From CAWCTB01 sp963798275 (GTDB lineage: Bacteria; Acidobacteriota; Terriglobia; Terriglobales; Acidobacteriaceae): DNA of 14,953 bases. A program made the translations under genes and the position numbers. The notes beneath the pieces are model-generated. The model was not told where the DNA came from and searched no databases. It saw only the letters and a program-made list of their open reading frames with translations. Of this stretch, positions 7,007 to 14,642 are shown piece by piece (positions within the stretch are counted from its first letter, which is position 1; each line of letters starts with the position of its first letter). Where the stretch lies: NCBI GenBank assembly GCA_963798275.1, contig CAWCTB010000049.1:1-14953 (forward strand). The letters run 5' to 3'.

Positions 7007-8707
7007 ATGAACCCCTCGCCCTCGAATCCCGACCTGAACGCCTTCCTGGGGGCACGCGATTTTCTCCTGCAACATCGCGACGACTACAAATTCGTTTACC
7101 AGAACTTCCGCTGGCCCCAACTTACCTATTTCAATTGGGCGCTGGATTATTTCGACGGCTATGCGCGCGGCAACCAGAAGACGGCGCTGTGGATTGTGGA
7201 CGAGAGTGGCCCGGAGTTGAAGCTGAGCTACGACCAGATGTCGCGCCGCTCGAATCAGGTAGCCAACTTTCTGCGCAGACATGGGGTTCGCCGCGGCGAT
7301 CGCATGATCGTAATGCTGCCCAACGTGGCCGCGATGTGGGAAGTCATGCTGGCGTGCATGAAGCTGGGCGCAGTGGTAATTCCGGCAGCGACTCTGCTCA
7401 CGCCCGGCGACCTCAACGATCGTCTCACCCGAGGTCAGGCGCGTCACGTGATCACCAACGCTGCCTTCACGGGGAGGTTCGCGGAGTTGCCGGGGGATTA
7501 TTCGCGAATTGTGGTGGACGAGCCGGTTAACGGTTGGATCTCATACCCGGAGGCATATCGAGAAGAGGAAACGTACGTACCAGATGCGGCGACGAAGGCA
7601 ACCGATCCCATGCTTCTGTACTTCACCTCCGGCACCACGGCTCAGCCGAAACTCGTACTGCACACCCATCAGAGCTACCCTGTCGGCCATCTCTCCACCA
7701 TGTATTGGATTGGGTTGCGCCCCGACGACGTCCACCTCAACATCAGTTCTCCGGGTTGGGCGAAGCATGCGTGGAGCAGCTTCTTCGCCCCCTGGAATGC
7801 GGGCGCAACGATCTTTACATACAACTATGCCCGATTCGACGCGAGGAATACCCTGGCCGTTATTACCCGCTGCGAAGTCACCACGTTGTGCGCGCCCCCA
7901 ACGGTCTGGCGTCTGCTGGTGCTCGAGGAGCTGGGCCGATACGCCGTGAAATGCAAGGAACTGGTGGGCGCCGGAGAGCCTCTGAATCCGGAAATCATCG
8001 CGAAAGTCAGGCAGGCATGGGGAGTGACCATCCGTGACGGCTTCGGCCAAACCGAAACCGTGCTGGTTATCGGCAACTTCCCCGGGCAGCCTGTGAAGCC
8101 AGGGGCAGCAGGAGTTGTGGCGCCCGGGCACGAAATCGTATTGCTGGATGCCGACGGGAACGAAGGCGCCGACGGTGAAATCTGCTTGCGGCTCAATCCA
8201 GCGCCGATCAGCTTGATGGCTGGCTACGCCGACGATGCGGAGCGGACCGCGAAGGTCATGGAGGGTGGGTGCTATCACACCGGCGATATCGCCAGCCGCG
8301 ACGCCGACGGTTACTACACCTACGTTGGGCGGGACGATGACGTGTTCAAGTCCTCGGATTACCGCATCAGCCCTTTCGAACTGGAGAGCGTGCTCATCGA
8401 GCATCCAGCCATCGCGGAAGCGGCCGTGGTGCCGGCCCCAGACACGATCCGCTGGAATGTTCCCAAGGCCTATATCAGCCTTAAGCCGAATGTGTATCCC
8501 TCACGAACCGTGGCGCAGGAGATCTTTGTATTCATTCGCGAGCGTCTGGGGCCTTACAAGCGGATACGCCGGATTGAGTTCGCGGAGCTGCCCAAGACAA
8601 TTTCCGGCAAGATCCGCCGAACCCAGTTGCGGTCGGAGGAGAAAACCGAGCGAGTGGCAGAGGCAAGGCGCGAGTTCGAGTATTGGGAGGAAGATTTTCA
8701 GGAGTGA
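7007..8707 (+). CDS. AMP-forming acyl-CoA synthetase (ANL superfamily, medium-chain/ACSM-like)
   Basis: 566 residues from ATG 7007, with GGAG nine bases upstream; an in-frame TTG at 6992 is less likely. Complete adenylation enzyme: phosphate loop FTSGTTAQPK at 206-215 (Ala-Gln where many members have Gly-x), A5 motif GFGQTE at 345-350, YHTGD at 423-427, hinge-region GRDDDVFKSSDYRIS at 441-455, and catalytic Lys535 in TISGKIRR. Known chemistry: a carboxylate is activated with ATP to an acyl-adenylate and then transferred to CoA, in the cytoplasm. The overall pattern resembles medium-chain or aryl acyl-CoA synthetases more than acetyl-CoA synthetase (which is about 650 residues). Substrate cannot be read from sequence. 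The reading is clean. The gene 104 nt downstream on the same strand may be cotranscribed. Confidence 0.93.
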   Translation: MNPSPSNPDLNAFLGARDFLLQHRDDYKFVYQNFRWPQLTYFNWALDYFDGYARGNQKTALWIVDESGPELKLSYDQMSRRSNQVANFLRRHGVRRGDRMIVMLPNVAAMWEVMLACMKLGAVVIPAATLLTPGDLNDRLTRGQARHVITNAAFTGRFAELPGDYSRIVVDEPVNGWISYPEAYREEETYVPDAATKATDPMLLYFTSGTTAQPKLVLHTHQSYPVGHLSTMYWIGLRPDDVHLNISSPGWAKHAWSSFFAPWNAGATIFTYNYARFDARNTLAVITRCEVTTLCAPPTVWRLLVLEELGRYAVKCKELVGAGEPLNPEIIAKVRQAWGVTIRDGFGQTETVLVIGNFPGQPVKPGAAGVVAPGHEIVLLDADGNEGADGEICLRLNPAPISLMAGYADDAERTAKVMEGGCYHTGDIASRDADGYYTYVGRDDDVFKSSDYRISPFELESVLIEHPAIAEAAVVPAPDTIRWNVPKAYISLKPNVYPSRTVAQEIFVFIRERLGPYKRIRRIEFAELPKTISGKIRRTQLRSEEKTERVAEARREFEYWEEDFQE

Positions 8708-8811
8708 ATTCGGGTACGCGCTCATCACTACGACGAGAAACGCGGCGGCGAAGCGGTCACGAAGTGGAAGACTGGCCCAAGGCGGAGCCGCACACGTGGT
8801 AGACAAAAGCC

Positions 8812-9954
8812 GTGGCTAACGGATTCCGCTTCGGCTGTTTGACCGTAGCGCTTGCGCTGTCAGTCTGTGCTGCTTTGCTCCTTGTCGCCGCCATGTTCAC
8901 CTTCACCGGTTCTGGCCGCAGGGTAAGGCAGGACGTCGAGGTTCATGGCCCTGCCACGCCGCCGCAATTGGTCTTTGCCTGCGAGATGGACGAGGGCCCT
9001 TTGCAAGCCCTCTTCTCCGACCCCACCGTGATCCCCCAACTGAAAGAGCTGAACGCGGGCGTGGCTCTTGCCCTGAAAGACTTCAGTCTGGGACGCACCC
9101 AGGTGGTCCAACAATTGAACCGGGCCGGTGTTCCGGTGACGGCATGGCTCGCGTTACCCAAAGAGCAGGGTTATTACCTGAACGCCAGTAATGCCGGCGA
9201 CGCCGTTGCGCGCTTCGCAAAATTCAAGAAATGGACGGCCGAGAATGGCCTGCAGTGGGTGGCGGTGGGCTTGGATATCGAACCGAACCTGAGCGAATTC
9301 GGAGCCCTGAAACATAACAAATTGCGCATCGTTGCATTAATGATGCAGCGGATGTTGGACGGCGGACGTCTCGCTCGTGCGAAGCAGGGATATTCCGACC
9401 TTATCCGGGAGATTCAAGCTGATGGCTATCCGGTCCAGACCTATCAGTTCGTGATCATCGCAGACGAACGCGAAGCTCACTCGACCCTACTTGAACGCAT
9501 TCTGGGCCTGGTCGATGTCCGCGGTAATGACGAGGTCCTGATGGCGTACACCAGCTTCAATCACAATCTCGACTCGGCCCTTATCTGGGCCTACGGTGCG
9601 GATGCACAGACCCTTGCCGTGGGCGCCACCGGTCCCAGCGGCGATGCTCAGCTTGACGCGCGCTTCCCTCCCCTGGATTGGGACGAGTTCTCGCGTGATC
9701 TGATTGTTGCCAGCCATTTCTCGCGCGTGATCGGCGTGTTCAGCCTCGAGGGCTGCGTACATCAGGGATTTCTGCCGCGCCTGAAAACCTTCAATTGGAG
9801 CCAGTCGGTCACGGTTCCAGCGGACTCGATCACCAAAGTGCGACGCTTTCGAAGGGTCCTCAAGATGTTCCTGTGGACAGGGTCGCATCTGCTGTATATC
9901 GTGGCTCTCGTGCTGCTGATATGCGGATGGCGGTACTGGCGAAGTCGAAGCTGA
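8812..9954 (+). CDS. Membrane-anchored protein of unknown function, possible TIM-barrel-like extracytoplasmic domain
   Basis: 380 residues. GTG 8812 is the first start after an in-frame stop at 8800-8802; the ribosome site is weak. One hydrophobic helix lies at about 10-30 and another at about 350-373, followed by a short basic tail (RYWRSRS). The 320-residue domain between them is probably periplasmic or external (inference). It alternates predicted strands and helices and has VALALKDFS, VPVTAWLALP, WVAVGLDIEPN (Asp155-x-Glu157) and EVLMAYTSFNHN. Strand-end acidic residues of this kind occur in TIM-barrel hydrolases, so a glycoside-hydrolase-like fold is possible, but I recognise no family. 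It follows the acyl-CoA synthetase by 104 nt and ends 24 nt from a convergent gene. The reading is clean. Confidence 0.8.
   Translation: MANGFRFGCLTVALALSVCAALLLVAAMFTFTGSGRRVRQDVEVHGPATPPQLVFACEMDEGPLQALFSDPTVIPQLKELNAGVALALKDFSLGRTQVVQQLNRAGVPVTAWLALPKEQGYYLNASNAGDAVARFAKFKKWTAENGLQWVAVGLDIEPNLSEFGALKHNKLRIVALMMQRMLDGGRLARAKQGYSDLIREIQADGYPVQTYQFVIIADEREAHSTLLERILGLVDVRGNDEVLMAYTSFNHNLDSALIWAYGADAQTLAVGATGPSGDAQLDARFPPLDWDEFSRDLIVASHFSRVIGVFSLEGCVHQGFLPRLKTFNWSQSVTVPADSITKVRRFRRVLKMFLWTGSHLLYIVALVLLICGWRYWRSRS
8836..8858 (+). repeat. 23-nt near-identical repeat, copy 2 (copy 1 at 6818-6840)
   Basis: Coding copy of the element described at 6818-6840; it encodes part of the first membrane helix (LTVALAL) of the gene at 8812 and ends in the perfect dyad AGCGC-TT-GCGCT. 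Confidence 0.55.
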
Positions 9955-9978
9955 GGTCTCGCCCGGCCACCCTGTGTT

Positions 9979-10434
9979 CTATTTCTTGTTTTGCCAGCTC
10001 CACACGGGGTCGCCCTTAGCGTCGCGGAGCACGAGCGCGTCGTTTCCCTTCACCACCTCCCGGGCAAGCACCAGGTCAGCTCCGTCTTGCTTGACCTTCG
10101 ACCCAGTGACCTCGACTTCATCTCCCTTGCTGAAGGTCACGCCCATGTCGTCAAGAAAGGACTTCGGGCAAAGGTACACATCAACGATTTCTGTTCCGCT
10201 CTTCACCATCAAATGAACAATGTCTTTCTCGCTGCCCTTCGGAGGCAACTTCACTTCCTCCACCGTTCCGCTCAGCTTTGTCTCAGTGTGCGGATCGTAT
10301 TTGGGAGCACTCGGCTCGTTCCCCCGCGCCTTTTGGGCGGTCGCCGGTAACAGACAGAAGATGGAGAGAAATGCAGCCAGGAAGAGTAGTTTCCTGCCAA
10401 GGTTCGGCGGATAGGATTCATGAGAACCGCGCAT
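9979..10434 (-). CDS. Small exported OB-fold-like protein, function unknown
   Basis: 151 residues from ATG 10434, preceded by AAGGAAGAG at a good distance; the open frame continues upstream to 10605 but without protein character. A signal peptide spans about 1-34 (KLLFLAAFLSIFCLLPATAQ). The mature part has a beta-rich pattern (TKLSGTVEEV, IVHLMVKSG, IVDVYLCPKSFL, GDEVEVTGSKV, ADLVLAREVVKG) typical of a small OB-fold-like barrel, ending with DAKGDPVWSW. Similar small exported proteins are often auto-annotated as nucleic-acid-binding; a periplasmic location argues against that, and metal or ligand binding is equally possible. The 295 nt upstream, to the DinB gene, hold no other gene that I can see. 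The reading is clean. Confidence 0.75.
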   Translation of the reverse strand: MRGSHESYPPNLGRKLLFLAAFLSIFCLLPATAQKARGNEPSAPKYDPHTETKLSGTVEEVKLPPKGSEKDIVHLMVKSGTEIVDVYLCPKSFLDDMGVTFSKGDEVEVTGSKVKQDGADLVLAREVVKGNDALVLRDAKGDPVWSWQNKK

Positions 10435-10729
10435 GACTCTTCCTTTCAAGCAGCAGCCTGAGCCGAAGCCAGGCGCGCGCAAGAGTCCGCGGGTGTTCTC
10501 GTTCTCAAGTTCCATAGCGCAGGGGCAGGATAAAACCGCCTCCATGACCCACGCCATCGTACTCCTATGCGCCGAACATCCGCGAGAATCTTGGGCCAAT
10601 CTCACCGTTCACCGTGCCCGCACTCCCGCGAGAGCAGATGTTCAGGCCGCTTCGGCTCCGGTCTGCCGAGCGTCGATTGGCCGCGGTGGCGCACCACGTC
10701 GACGCTCCACCCTTAGTGCGCAGGCCAGA

Positions 10730-11230
10730 TCAGGCGAAAGGGTTTTCATCCGCCGTGGGGCCATAGACTACCGGCACCGGCACGTCCAACAGCCGCAAGT
10801 AAACGGACAATTGGCCGCGATGATGATACAGGTGATTCAGAATGTTGGTGCGCACGGCCGCCAGGCGAGGTTTGCGCAAGATTTCTTTCCCATTGAAAAC
10901 CATGCGCCAGCTTCCCAAGGCGGTTTGCTCCGTCATGTTGCTGAGGGCGTCTTCGGCGGCACGAGCATTTTTTTCGAATGCGGTGCGAATTGCTTCGACG
11001 CTTTCGAGAGAGCTGGGCTGAACGCCGCCAGGAGTGAATTCGTCGGAGTTGGCAATTCTCTCCGCCAACCCTGGGATGTTGGCGATGTGCGAGGCCAGCT
11101 GGCCGAGCGAGCGGGATTTGGGATGCGGTCTCCAGTCGAGCTTGTCCGGCGGGACGCGTTCGAGAATGCGCCGGATGGCAGGGACTTCTTCGCGAAATTC
11201 GATCACGATGGGTTCAACTAGTGGGGTCAT
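10730..11230 (-). CDS. DinB/YfiT-family four-helix metal-binding protein
   Basis: 166 residues from ATG 11230, with a strong AAGGAG ribosome site seven bases upstream. The DinB fold is recognisable from the opening RILERVPPDKLDWRPHPKS, the first metal histidine in LASHIAN (His48), and the C-terminal HxxxH in NHLYHHRGQL (His133, His137), followed by the usual L-R-LLDVPVP-VYGP end. Family members bind Ni, Zn or similar ions and include thiol-dependent transferases and damage-induced proteins; this one's substrate is unknown. It lies 118 nt downstream of the ATPase on the same strand, and no clear terminator separates them. Confidence 0.9.
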   Translation of the reverse strand: MTPLVEPIVIEFREEVPAIRRILERVPPDKLDWRPHPKSRSLGQLASHIANIPGLAERIANSDEFTPGGVQPSSLESVEAIRTAFEKNARAAEDALSNMTEQTALGSWRMVFNGKEILRKPRLAAVRTNILNHLYHHRGQLSVYLRLLDVPVPVVYGPTADENPFA

Positions 11231-11348
11231 TCCACGGCTCCTTGGGCATTGAGATTAACTGAAAACCAAGCCGGCTGCGCAAAAAGGAACTGAGCAGAGC
11301 AGCATCCCAAATCCCGCTCGTGGGTCCCTCCGTTCAACCGCTCGTTTC

Positions 11349-14251
11349 TTACAGCTTGACGTTCCGCAGGCGCAGAGCGTTGGTAATCACGGATACGCTG
11401 CTGAAGCTCATCGCGGCAGCGGCGATGATCGGGCTCAGCAGCCATCCGAACTTGGGATAGAGAATGCCGGCAGCGATCGGTACGCCGATCGAGTTATAGA
11501 TAAACGCGAAGAACAGGTTCTGTTTGATGTTGCGCATCACTGCCTTACTGAGGCGGCGGGCGCGCACCAGGGCCCGCAGGTCTCCCTTAAGCAGGGTGAT
11601 GCCGGCGCTCTCCATGGCAATGTCGGTGCCGGTACCCATGGCGATGCCCACGTTGGCCTGGGCCAGCGCGGGGGCGTCGTTGATGCCGTCGCCCGCCATG
11701 GCAACGGTTCTTCCCTGCTGCTGCAGCTTCTTGATCACATCGGCCTTGTGGTCGGCCAGCACGCCGGCTTCGAAGTCGCCGATGCCCAGCTTGCGCGCTA
11801 CGGCTGAGGCTGTGGTCTGGCTGTCGCCGGTGAGCATCACCACGCGCAGGCTCTCGCCCTGCAGATCGCGCACCGCATCGCGGGCTTCGGGCTTGATGGG
11901 ATCCGCGATGCCCAGCAGTCCGGCAGCCAGCCCATCGACCGCGACATAGACGACGGTCTCGCCGTCGAGGCGCATGCTTTTCGGCCTTGCTTCTGCCACT
12001 CCGCCGAAGCGATGCCAAGTTCCTCGAGAGAGCCGCTCGTTGCCCACGGCAACTTCGTGTCCGCCGACTGTGCCGACAATGCCCTTGCCGGTAAGAGAGC
12101 GGAATCCGTCGGGAGGAATGAGCCCGAGATTATTGGCCAGCGCCGCCTCGACCACCGCAGCGCCCAGTGGATGCTCGCTGCCGCGCTCCAGGCTGGCGGC
12201 CAGCCGCACCACACGCTCTTCGGTCTCGCCGCCGAAGGCGACCACGTTCATCAACTCGGGCTTGCCCTGGGTCAGAGTGCCGGTCTTGTCGAGCGCAATG
12301 GTATCGACCTTCTGAAATGTTTCCAGCGCCTCGGCGTTCTTGATCAGGACGCCGCCGCGCGCACCGCGTCCGGTACCGACCATGATGGCCATCGGGGTCG
12401 CCAGTCCCAGAGCGCAGGGACAAGCGATAATCAGCACGGCCACGGCATTCACAATGGCGTTCGCCAACCGGGGCTCTGGTCCCACGAAAAGCCACACAAG
12501 GAATGTGATGACCGCGACAGCCAGGACCACCGGAACAAACACGGCCGCTACTTGTCGGCCAGATGCTGGATGGGCGCGCGGCTGCGTTGCGCCTGGCTCA
12601 CCATGCGGACGATCTGCGCCAGCGTGGTCTCACTGCCTACTCGTTCGGCACGCATCAGCAGCCATCCGGTGCCGTTCACCGTTGCGCCAATGACTTTGTC
12701 GCCGGTTCGCTTCTCGGTGGGGATCGACTCACCCGTGACCATTGACTCGTCAACCGCGCTCAGACCGTCGAGCACCACGCCGTCGGTGGGAATCTTTTCG
12801 CCGGGACGCACCCGCAGCTTATCGCCAACCTGCACCTGCTCCAGCGGTACATCGTATTCGCTGCCGTCGTCGCGCATGATGCGCGCCAGCTTCGGGGAGA
12901 GATCGAGCAGAGCACGAATCGCACTGCTGGTGCTGGCTGCGGGCACGCAGTTCCAATACCTGGCCCAGCAACACGAGTGCCACAATTGCCGCCGGCCGCC
13001 TCGAAGTAAACTTCGGGCAACCCATGCATGGTACGCAGCGACGGCGGAAAGAGCCGCGGAACCAGAGTCGCGACGGCGCTATACAGGTACGCGACGCCGA
13101 CGCCCATGGCGATCAGGGTGAACATGTTGGGGCTGCGGAACTTCACTGACGCCCAGCCGCGTTGGAAGAACGGCCAGCCGCACCACAACACAATCGGCGT
13201 GGCCAGAAGAAACTCGATCGCGTTGCCCAGCGCCGGCGAAACCAGCCGCTCCGCCGGGCCCATGCGCAGCATGGCAAAGGCCACCAGGGGAATGCCCAGC
13301 GCCACACTCCACCAAAAGCGCCGCGTCATGTCGCGCAGTTCGGGATTCTCCTCCTCGGCTGCGGTGACGGTGCGCGGCTCGAGCGCCATGCCGCAGATTG
13401 GGCAGAAGCCCGGCTCGGTCGCGCACGATCTCCGGATGCATGGGGCAGGTCCACTCGGTGCGGGTGGCCGCGACAGGCGTATCGGGCTCCAGCGCCATGC
13501 CGCACTTCGGACAGGCACCGGCTTCGACTCGCGCACCTCGGGACACATGGGGCACACATACAACGTCGCCGGAGAAGTTGCCGCAGGTGCGGTTTTGGCA
13601 GGCGCAATCGTGGTGAGCTGCGCCGCAGCAGTTCCCTTCGCCAGGTACTTCTCCGGATCGGCCTGAAATTTCTCGCTGCAACCCTTGCAGCAGAAGTAAT
13701 ACGTCGTGCCCTTGTGGGCGAAGGTCGCGGCAGCCTTGGCCGGATCGACGTTCATGCCGCAAACCGGGTCACGCTGCAGTTTGCCGGTTCGCGATTGCAC
13801 GGGGAACGTCGTTTTGCCGGGACCACCGATCGTGACCATTCCGGCCATGCCAGCCGGCTCGTACTCCGCAGACAGGTATTTCTGCGGGTCGTCCCTGAAC
13901 TTCTCGGCGCAACCCTTGGAGCAGAAGTGATACAGCTCGCGCTCGAACTCCGCCGTGGAGACAGCCTTCGCCGGATCAACGTTCATGCCGCAAACCGGGT
14001 CCTTGGCGATCTGGCAGTTGTCGCCGATGTGCACCGTGTCAGTGCAGTGCGCCCGCTTTATACGAGATGGCGAGATACTTGCCCGGATCGGAGACGAACC
14101 GGTGCATACAGCCCGGTGAGCAGAAGAAGTACGTCTGGCCTCGATGCTGCGCCCGGCCCCGCGCCTTGGCCGGGTCCACGATCATGCCGCAAACCGGGTC
14201 TTTTACCTCAGCCTGGGTGGTCGCCTTTCCCGCCTCCTCATTGTCGCTCAT
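11349..14251 (-). CDS. copA: Cu+/Ag+ P1B-1-type ATPase with three YHS and two heavy-metal-binding modules; nine apparent indels
   Basis: Start ATG 14251 follows GGAGAGG. Reconstructed length is 965 residues. N-terminus: YHS modules (DPVCGM ... C-x3-C) at about 18-62, 84-128 and 161-205, then two Cys-rich CPMC/CPMH ... CPxCGMALEP modules at about 231-290; no classical GMxCxxC HMA domain. ATPase core: actuator TGES, CPC metal site (610-612), phosphorylated Asp654 in DKTGT, SEHP (HP 692-693), TGDSQTT and GDGIND. YNx4P and MxxSS in the last helices fit the Cu+/Ag+ class. It exports monovalent copper or silver from the cytoplasm using ATP. Indels by motif continuity: extra base near 14044, 13415, 12995, 12932, 12029, 11986 and 11976; missing base near 13518 and 12550. 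If the 14044 shift is real, the first YHS module would be a separate 70-residue protein (14039-14251). DinB gene downstream. Confidence 0.9.
13753..14200 (-). repeat. Three YHS-module DNA repeats sharing an identical 18-mer
   Basis: catgccgcaaaccgggtc occurs exactly at 13753-13770, 13984-14001 and 14183-14200, encoding DPVCGM in each YHS module. The two copies nearest the ATPase core are also nearly identical over the adjoining VDPAKA codons, suggesting a recent internal duplication. Spacings are 231 and 199 nt. Confidence 0.85.
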
Positions 14252-14274
14252 CAAACCTCTCCGGTGTCCCGGAC

Positions 14275-14291
14275 GTGCTGCTGTTCAGCAC
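14275..14291. promoter_or_regulatory. 6-bp hairpin in the ATPase leader
   Basis: GTGCTG (14275-14280) and CAGCAC (14286-14291) flank a 5-nt loop, 24 nt upstream of the ATPase start. It could be a protein-binding dyad or a small RNA hairpin near the ribosome site; no specific motif was recognised. Confidence 0.3.
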
Positions 14292-14317
14292 AGCCATAAT
14301 GCTCTATAGTGAATCCG

Positions 14318-14350
14318 GGTTGCTGATGCTCCGCCAACCCCTGATATATC
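14318..14350 (+). promoter_or_regulatory. Inverted repeat and candidate long-spacer promoter in the divergent copper region
   Basis: GGGTTG (14318-14323) and CAACCC (14335-14340) form a perfect 6-bp dyad. Overlapping it, TTGCTG (14320-14325) and TATATC (14345-14350) are 19 nt apart. A 19-nt spacer is typical of MerR/CueR-controlled metal promoters, but the dyad is not centred in the spacer and does not match the CueR consensus. No regulator gene is in the window. Confidence 0.3.
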
Positions 14351-14414
14351 TAAAGATGCGGAGCACGCCCACAGGCTGCTACTTAACCCTATCATTGCCT
14401 GCGAGAGGTTGCGG

Positions 14415-14642
14415 ATGACCAGCGTCGAAGTCTTGTTCCGGTACGGCAGGACCCCGAGCGAAGCGGAGATGGGCGCACTCGGGCAAGTAAGTGAAGTCTA
14501 CGGCATTCGCCGTGTTCGTCTCAGCGAGAGCGACCGCACCATTCGCATCGAATACGACGCCACCCGGCTGAATGAATCCAGCGTTGAAAACCTGCTGCGC
14601 AACGCCAGCTTCGACATCCTCGAAAGACTTGCCCTGGTGTGA
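14415..14642 (+). CDS. Small HMA-like (ferredoxin-fold) protein lacking CxxC
   Basis: 75 residues from ATG 14415, with GAGAGG seven bases upstream; an in-frame TTG at 14409 is less likely. The pattern strand-helix-strand-strand-helix-strand (TSVEVLFRYG, MGALGQVSEVYGIRRVRL, TIRIEYDATRL, SSVENLLRNASFDI) resembles the heavy-metal-associated domain of copper chaperones and ATPases, including the YGIRRVRL ... YDATRLNE spacing. There is no cysteine at all, so it cannot bind Cu+ in the usual way. It is divergent from the copper ATPase and shares its 163-nt control region, which suggests a joint role. Possible roles are regulation of, or docking to, the ATPase (inference). Family assignment is tentative. 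Confidence 0.7.
   Translation: MTSVEVLFRYGRTPSEAEMGALGQVSEVYGIRRVRLSESDRTIRIEYDATRLNESSVENLLRNASFDILERLALV

Noticed and set aside
6716..7447. 243-residue minus-strand frame over the synthetase gene start
   Set aside because: It overlaps the well-supported acyl-CoA synthetase on the opposite strand and shows no domain; a GC-rich shadow frame.
7541..8404. 287-residue minus-strand frame inside the synthetase gene
   Set aside because: Fully antisense to catalytic motifs of the adenylation enzyme; no independent protein character.
13162..14418. 418-residue plus-strand frame over the ATPase N-terminus
   Set aside because: Antisense to three YHS modules; its Arg/His-rich translation is typical of a shadow frame.
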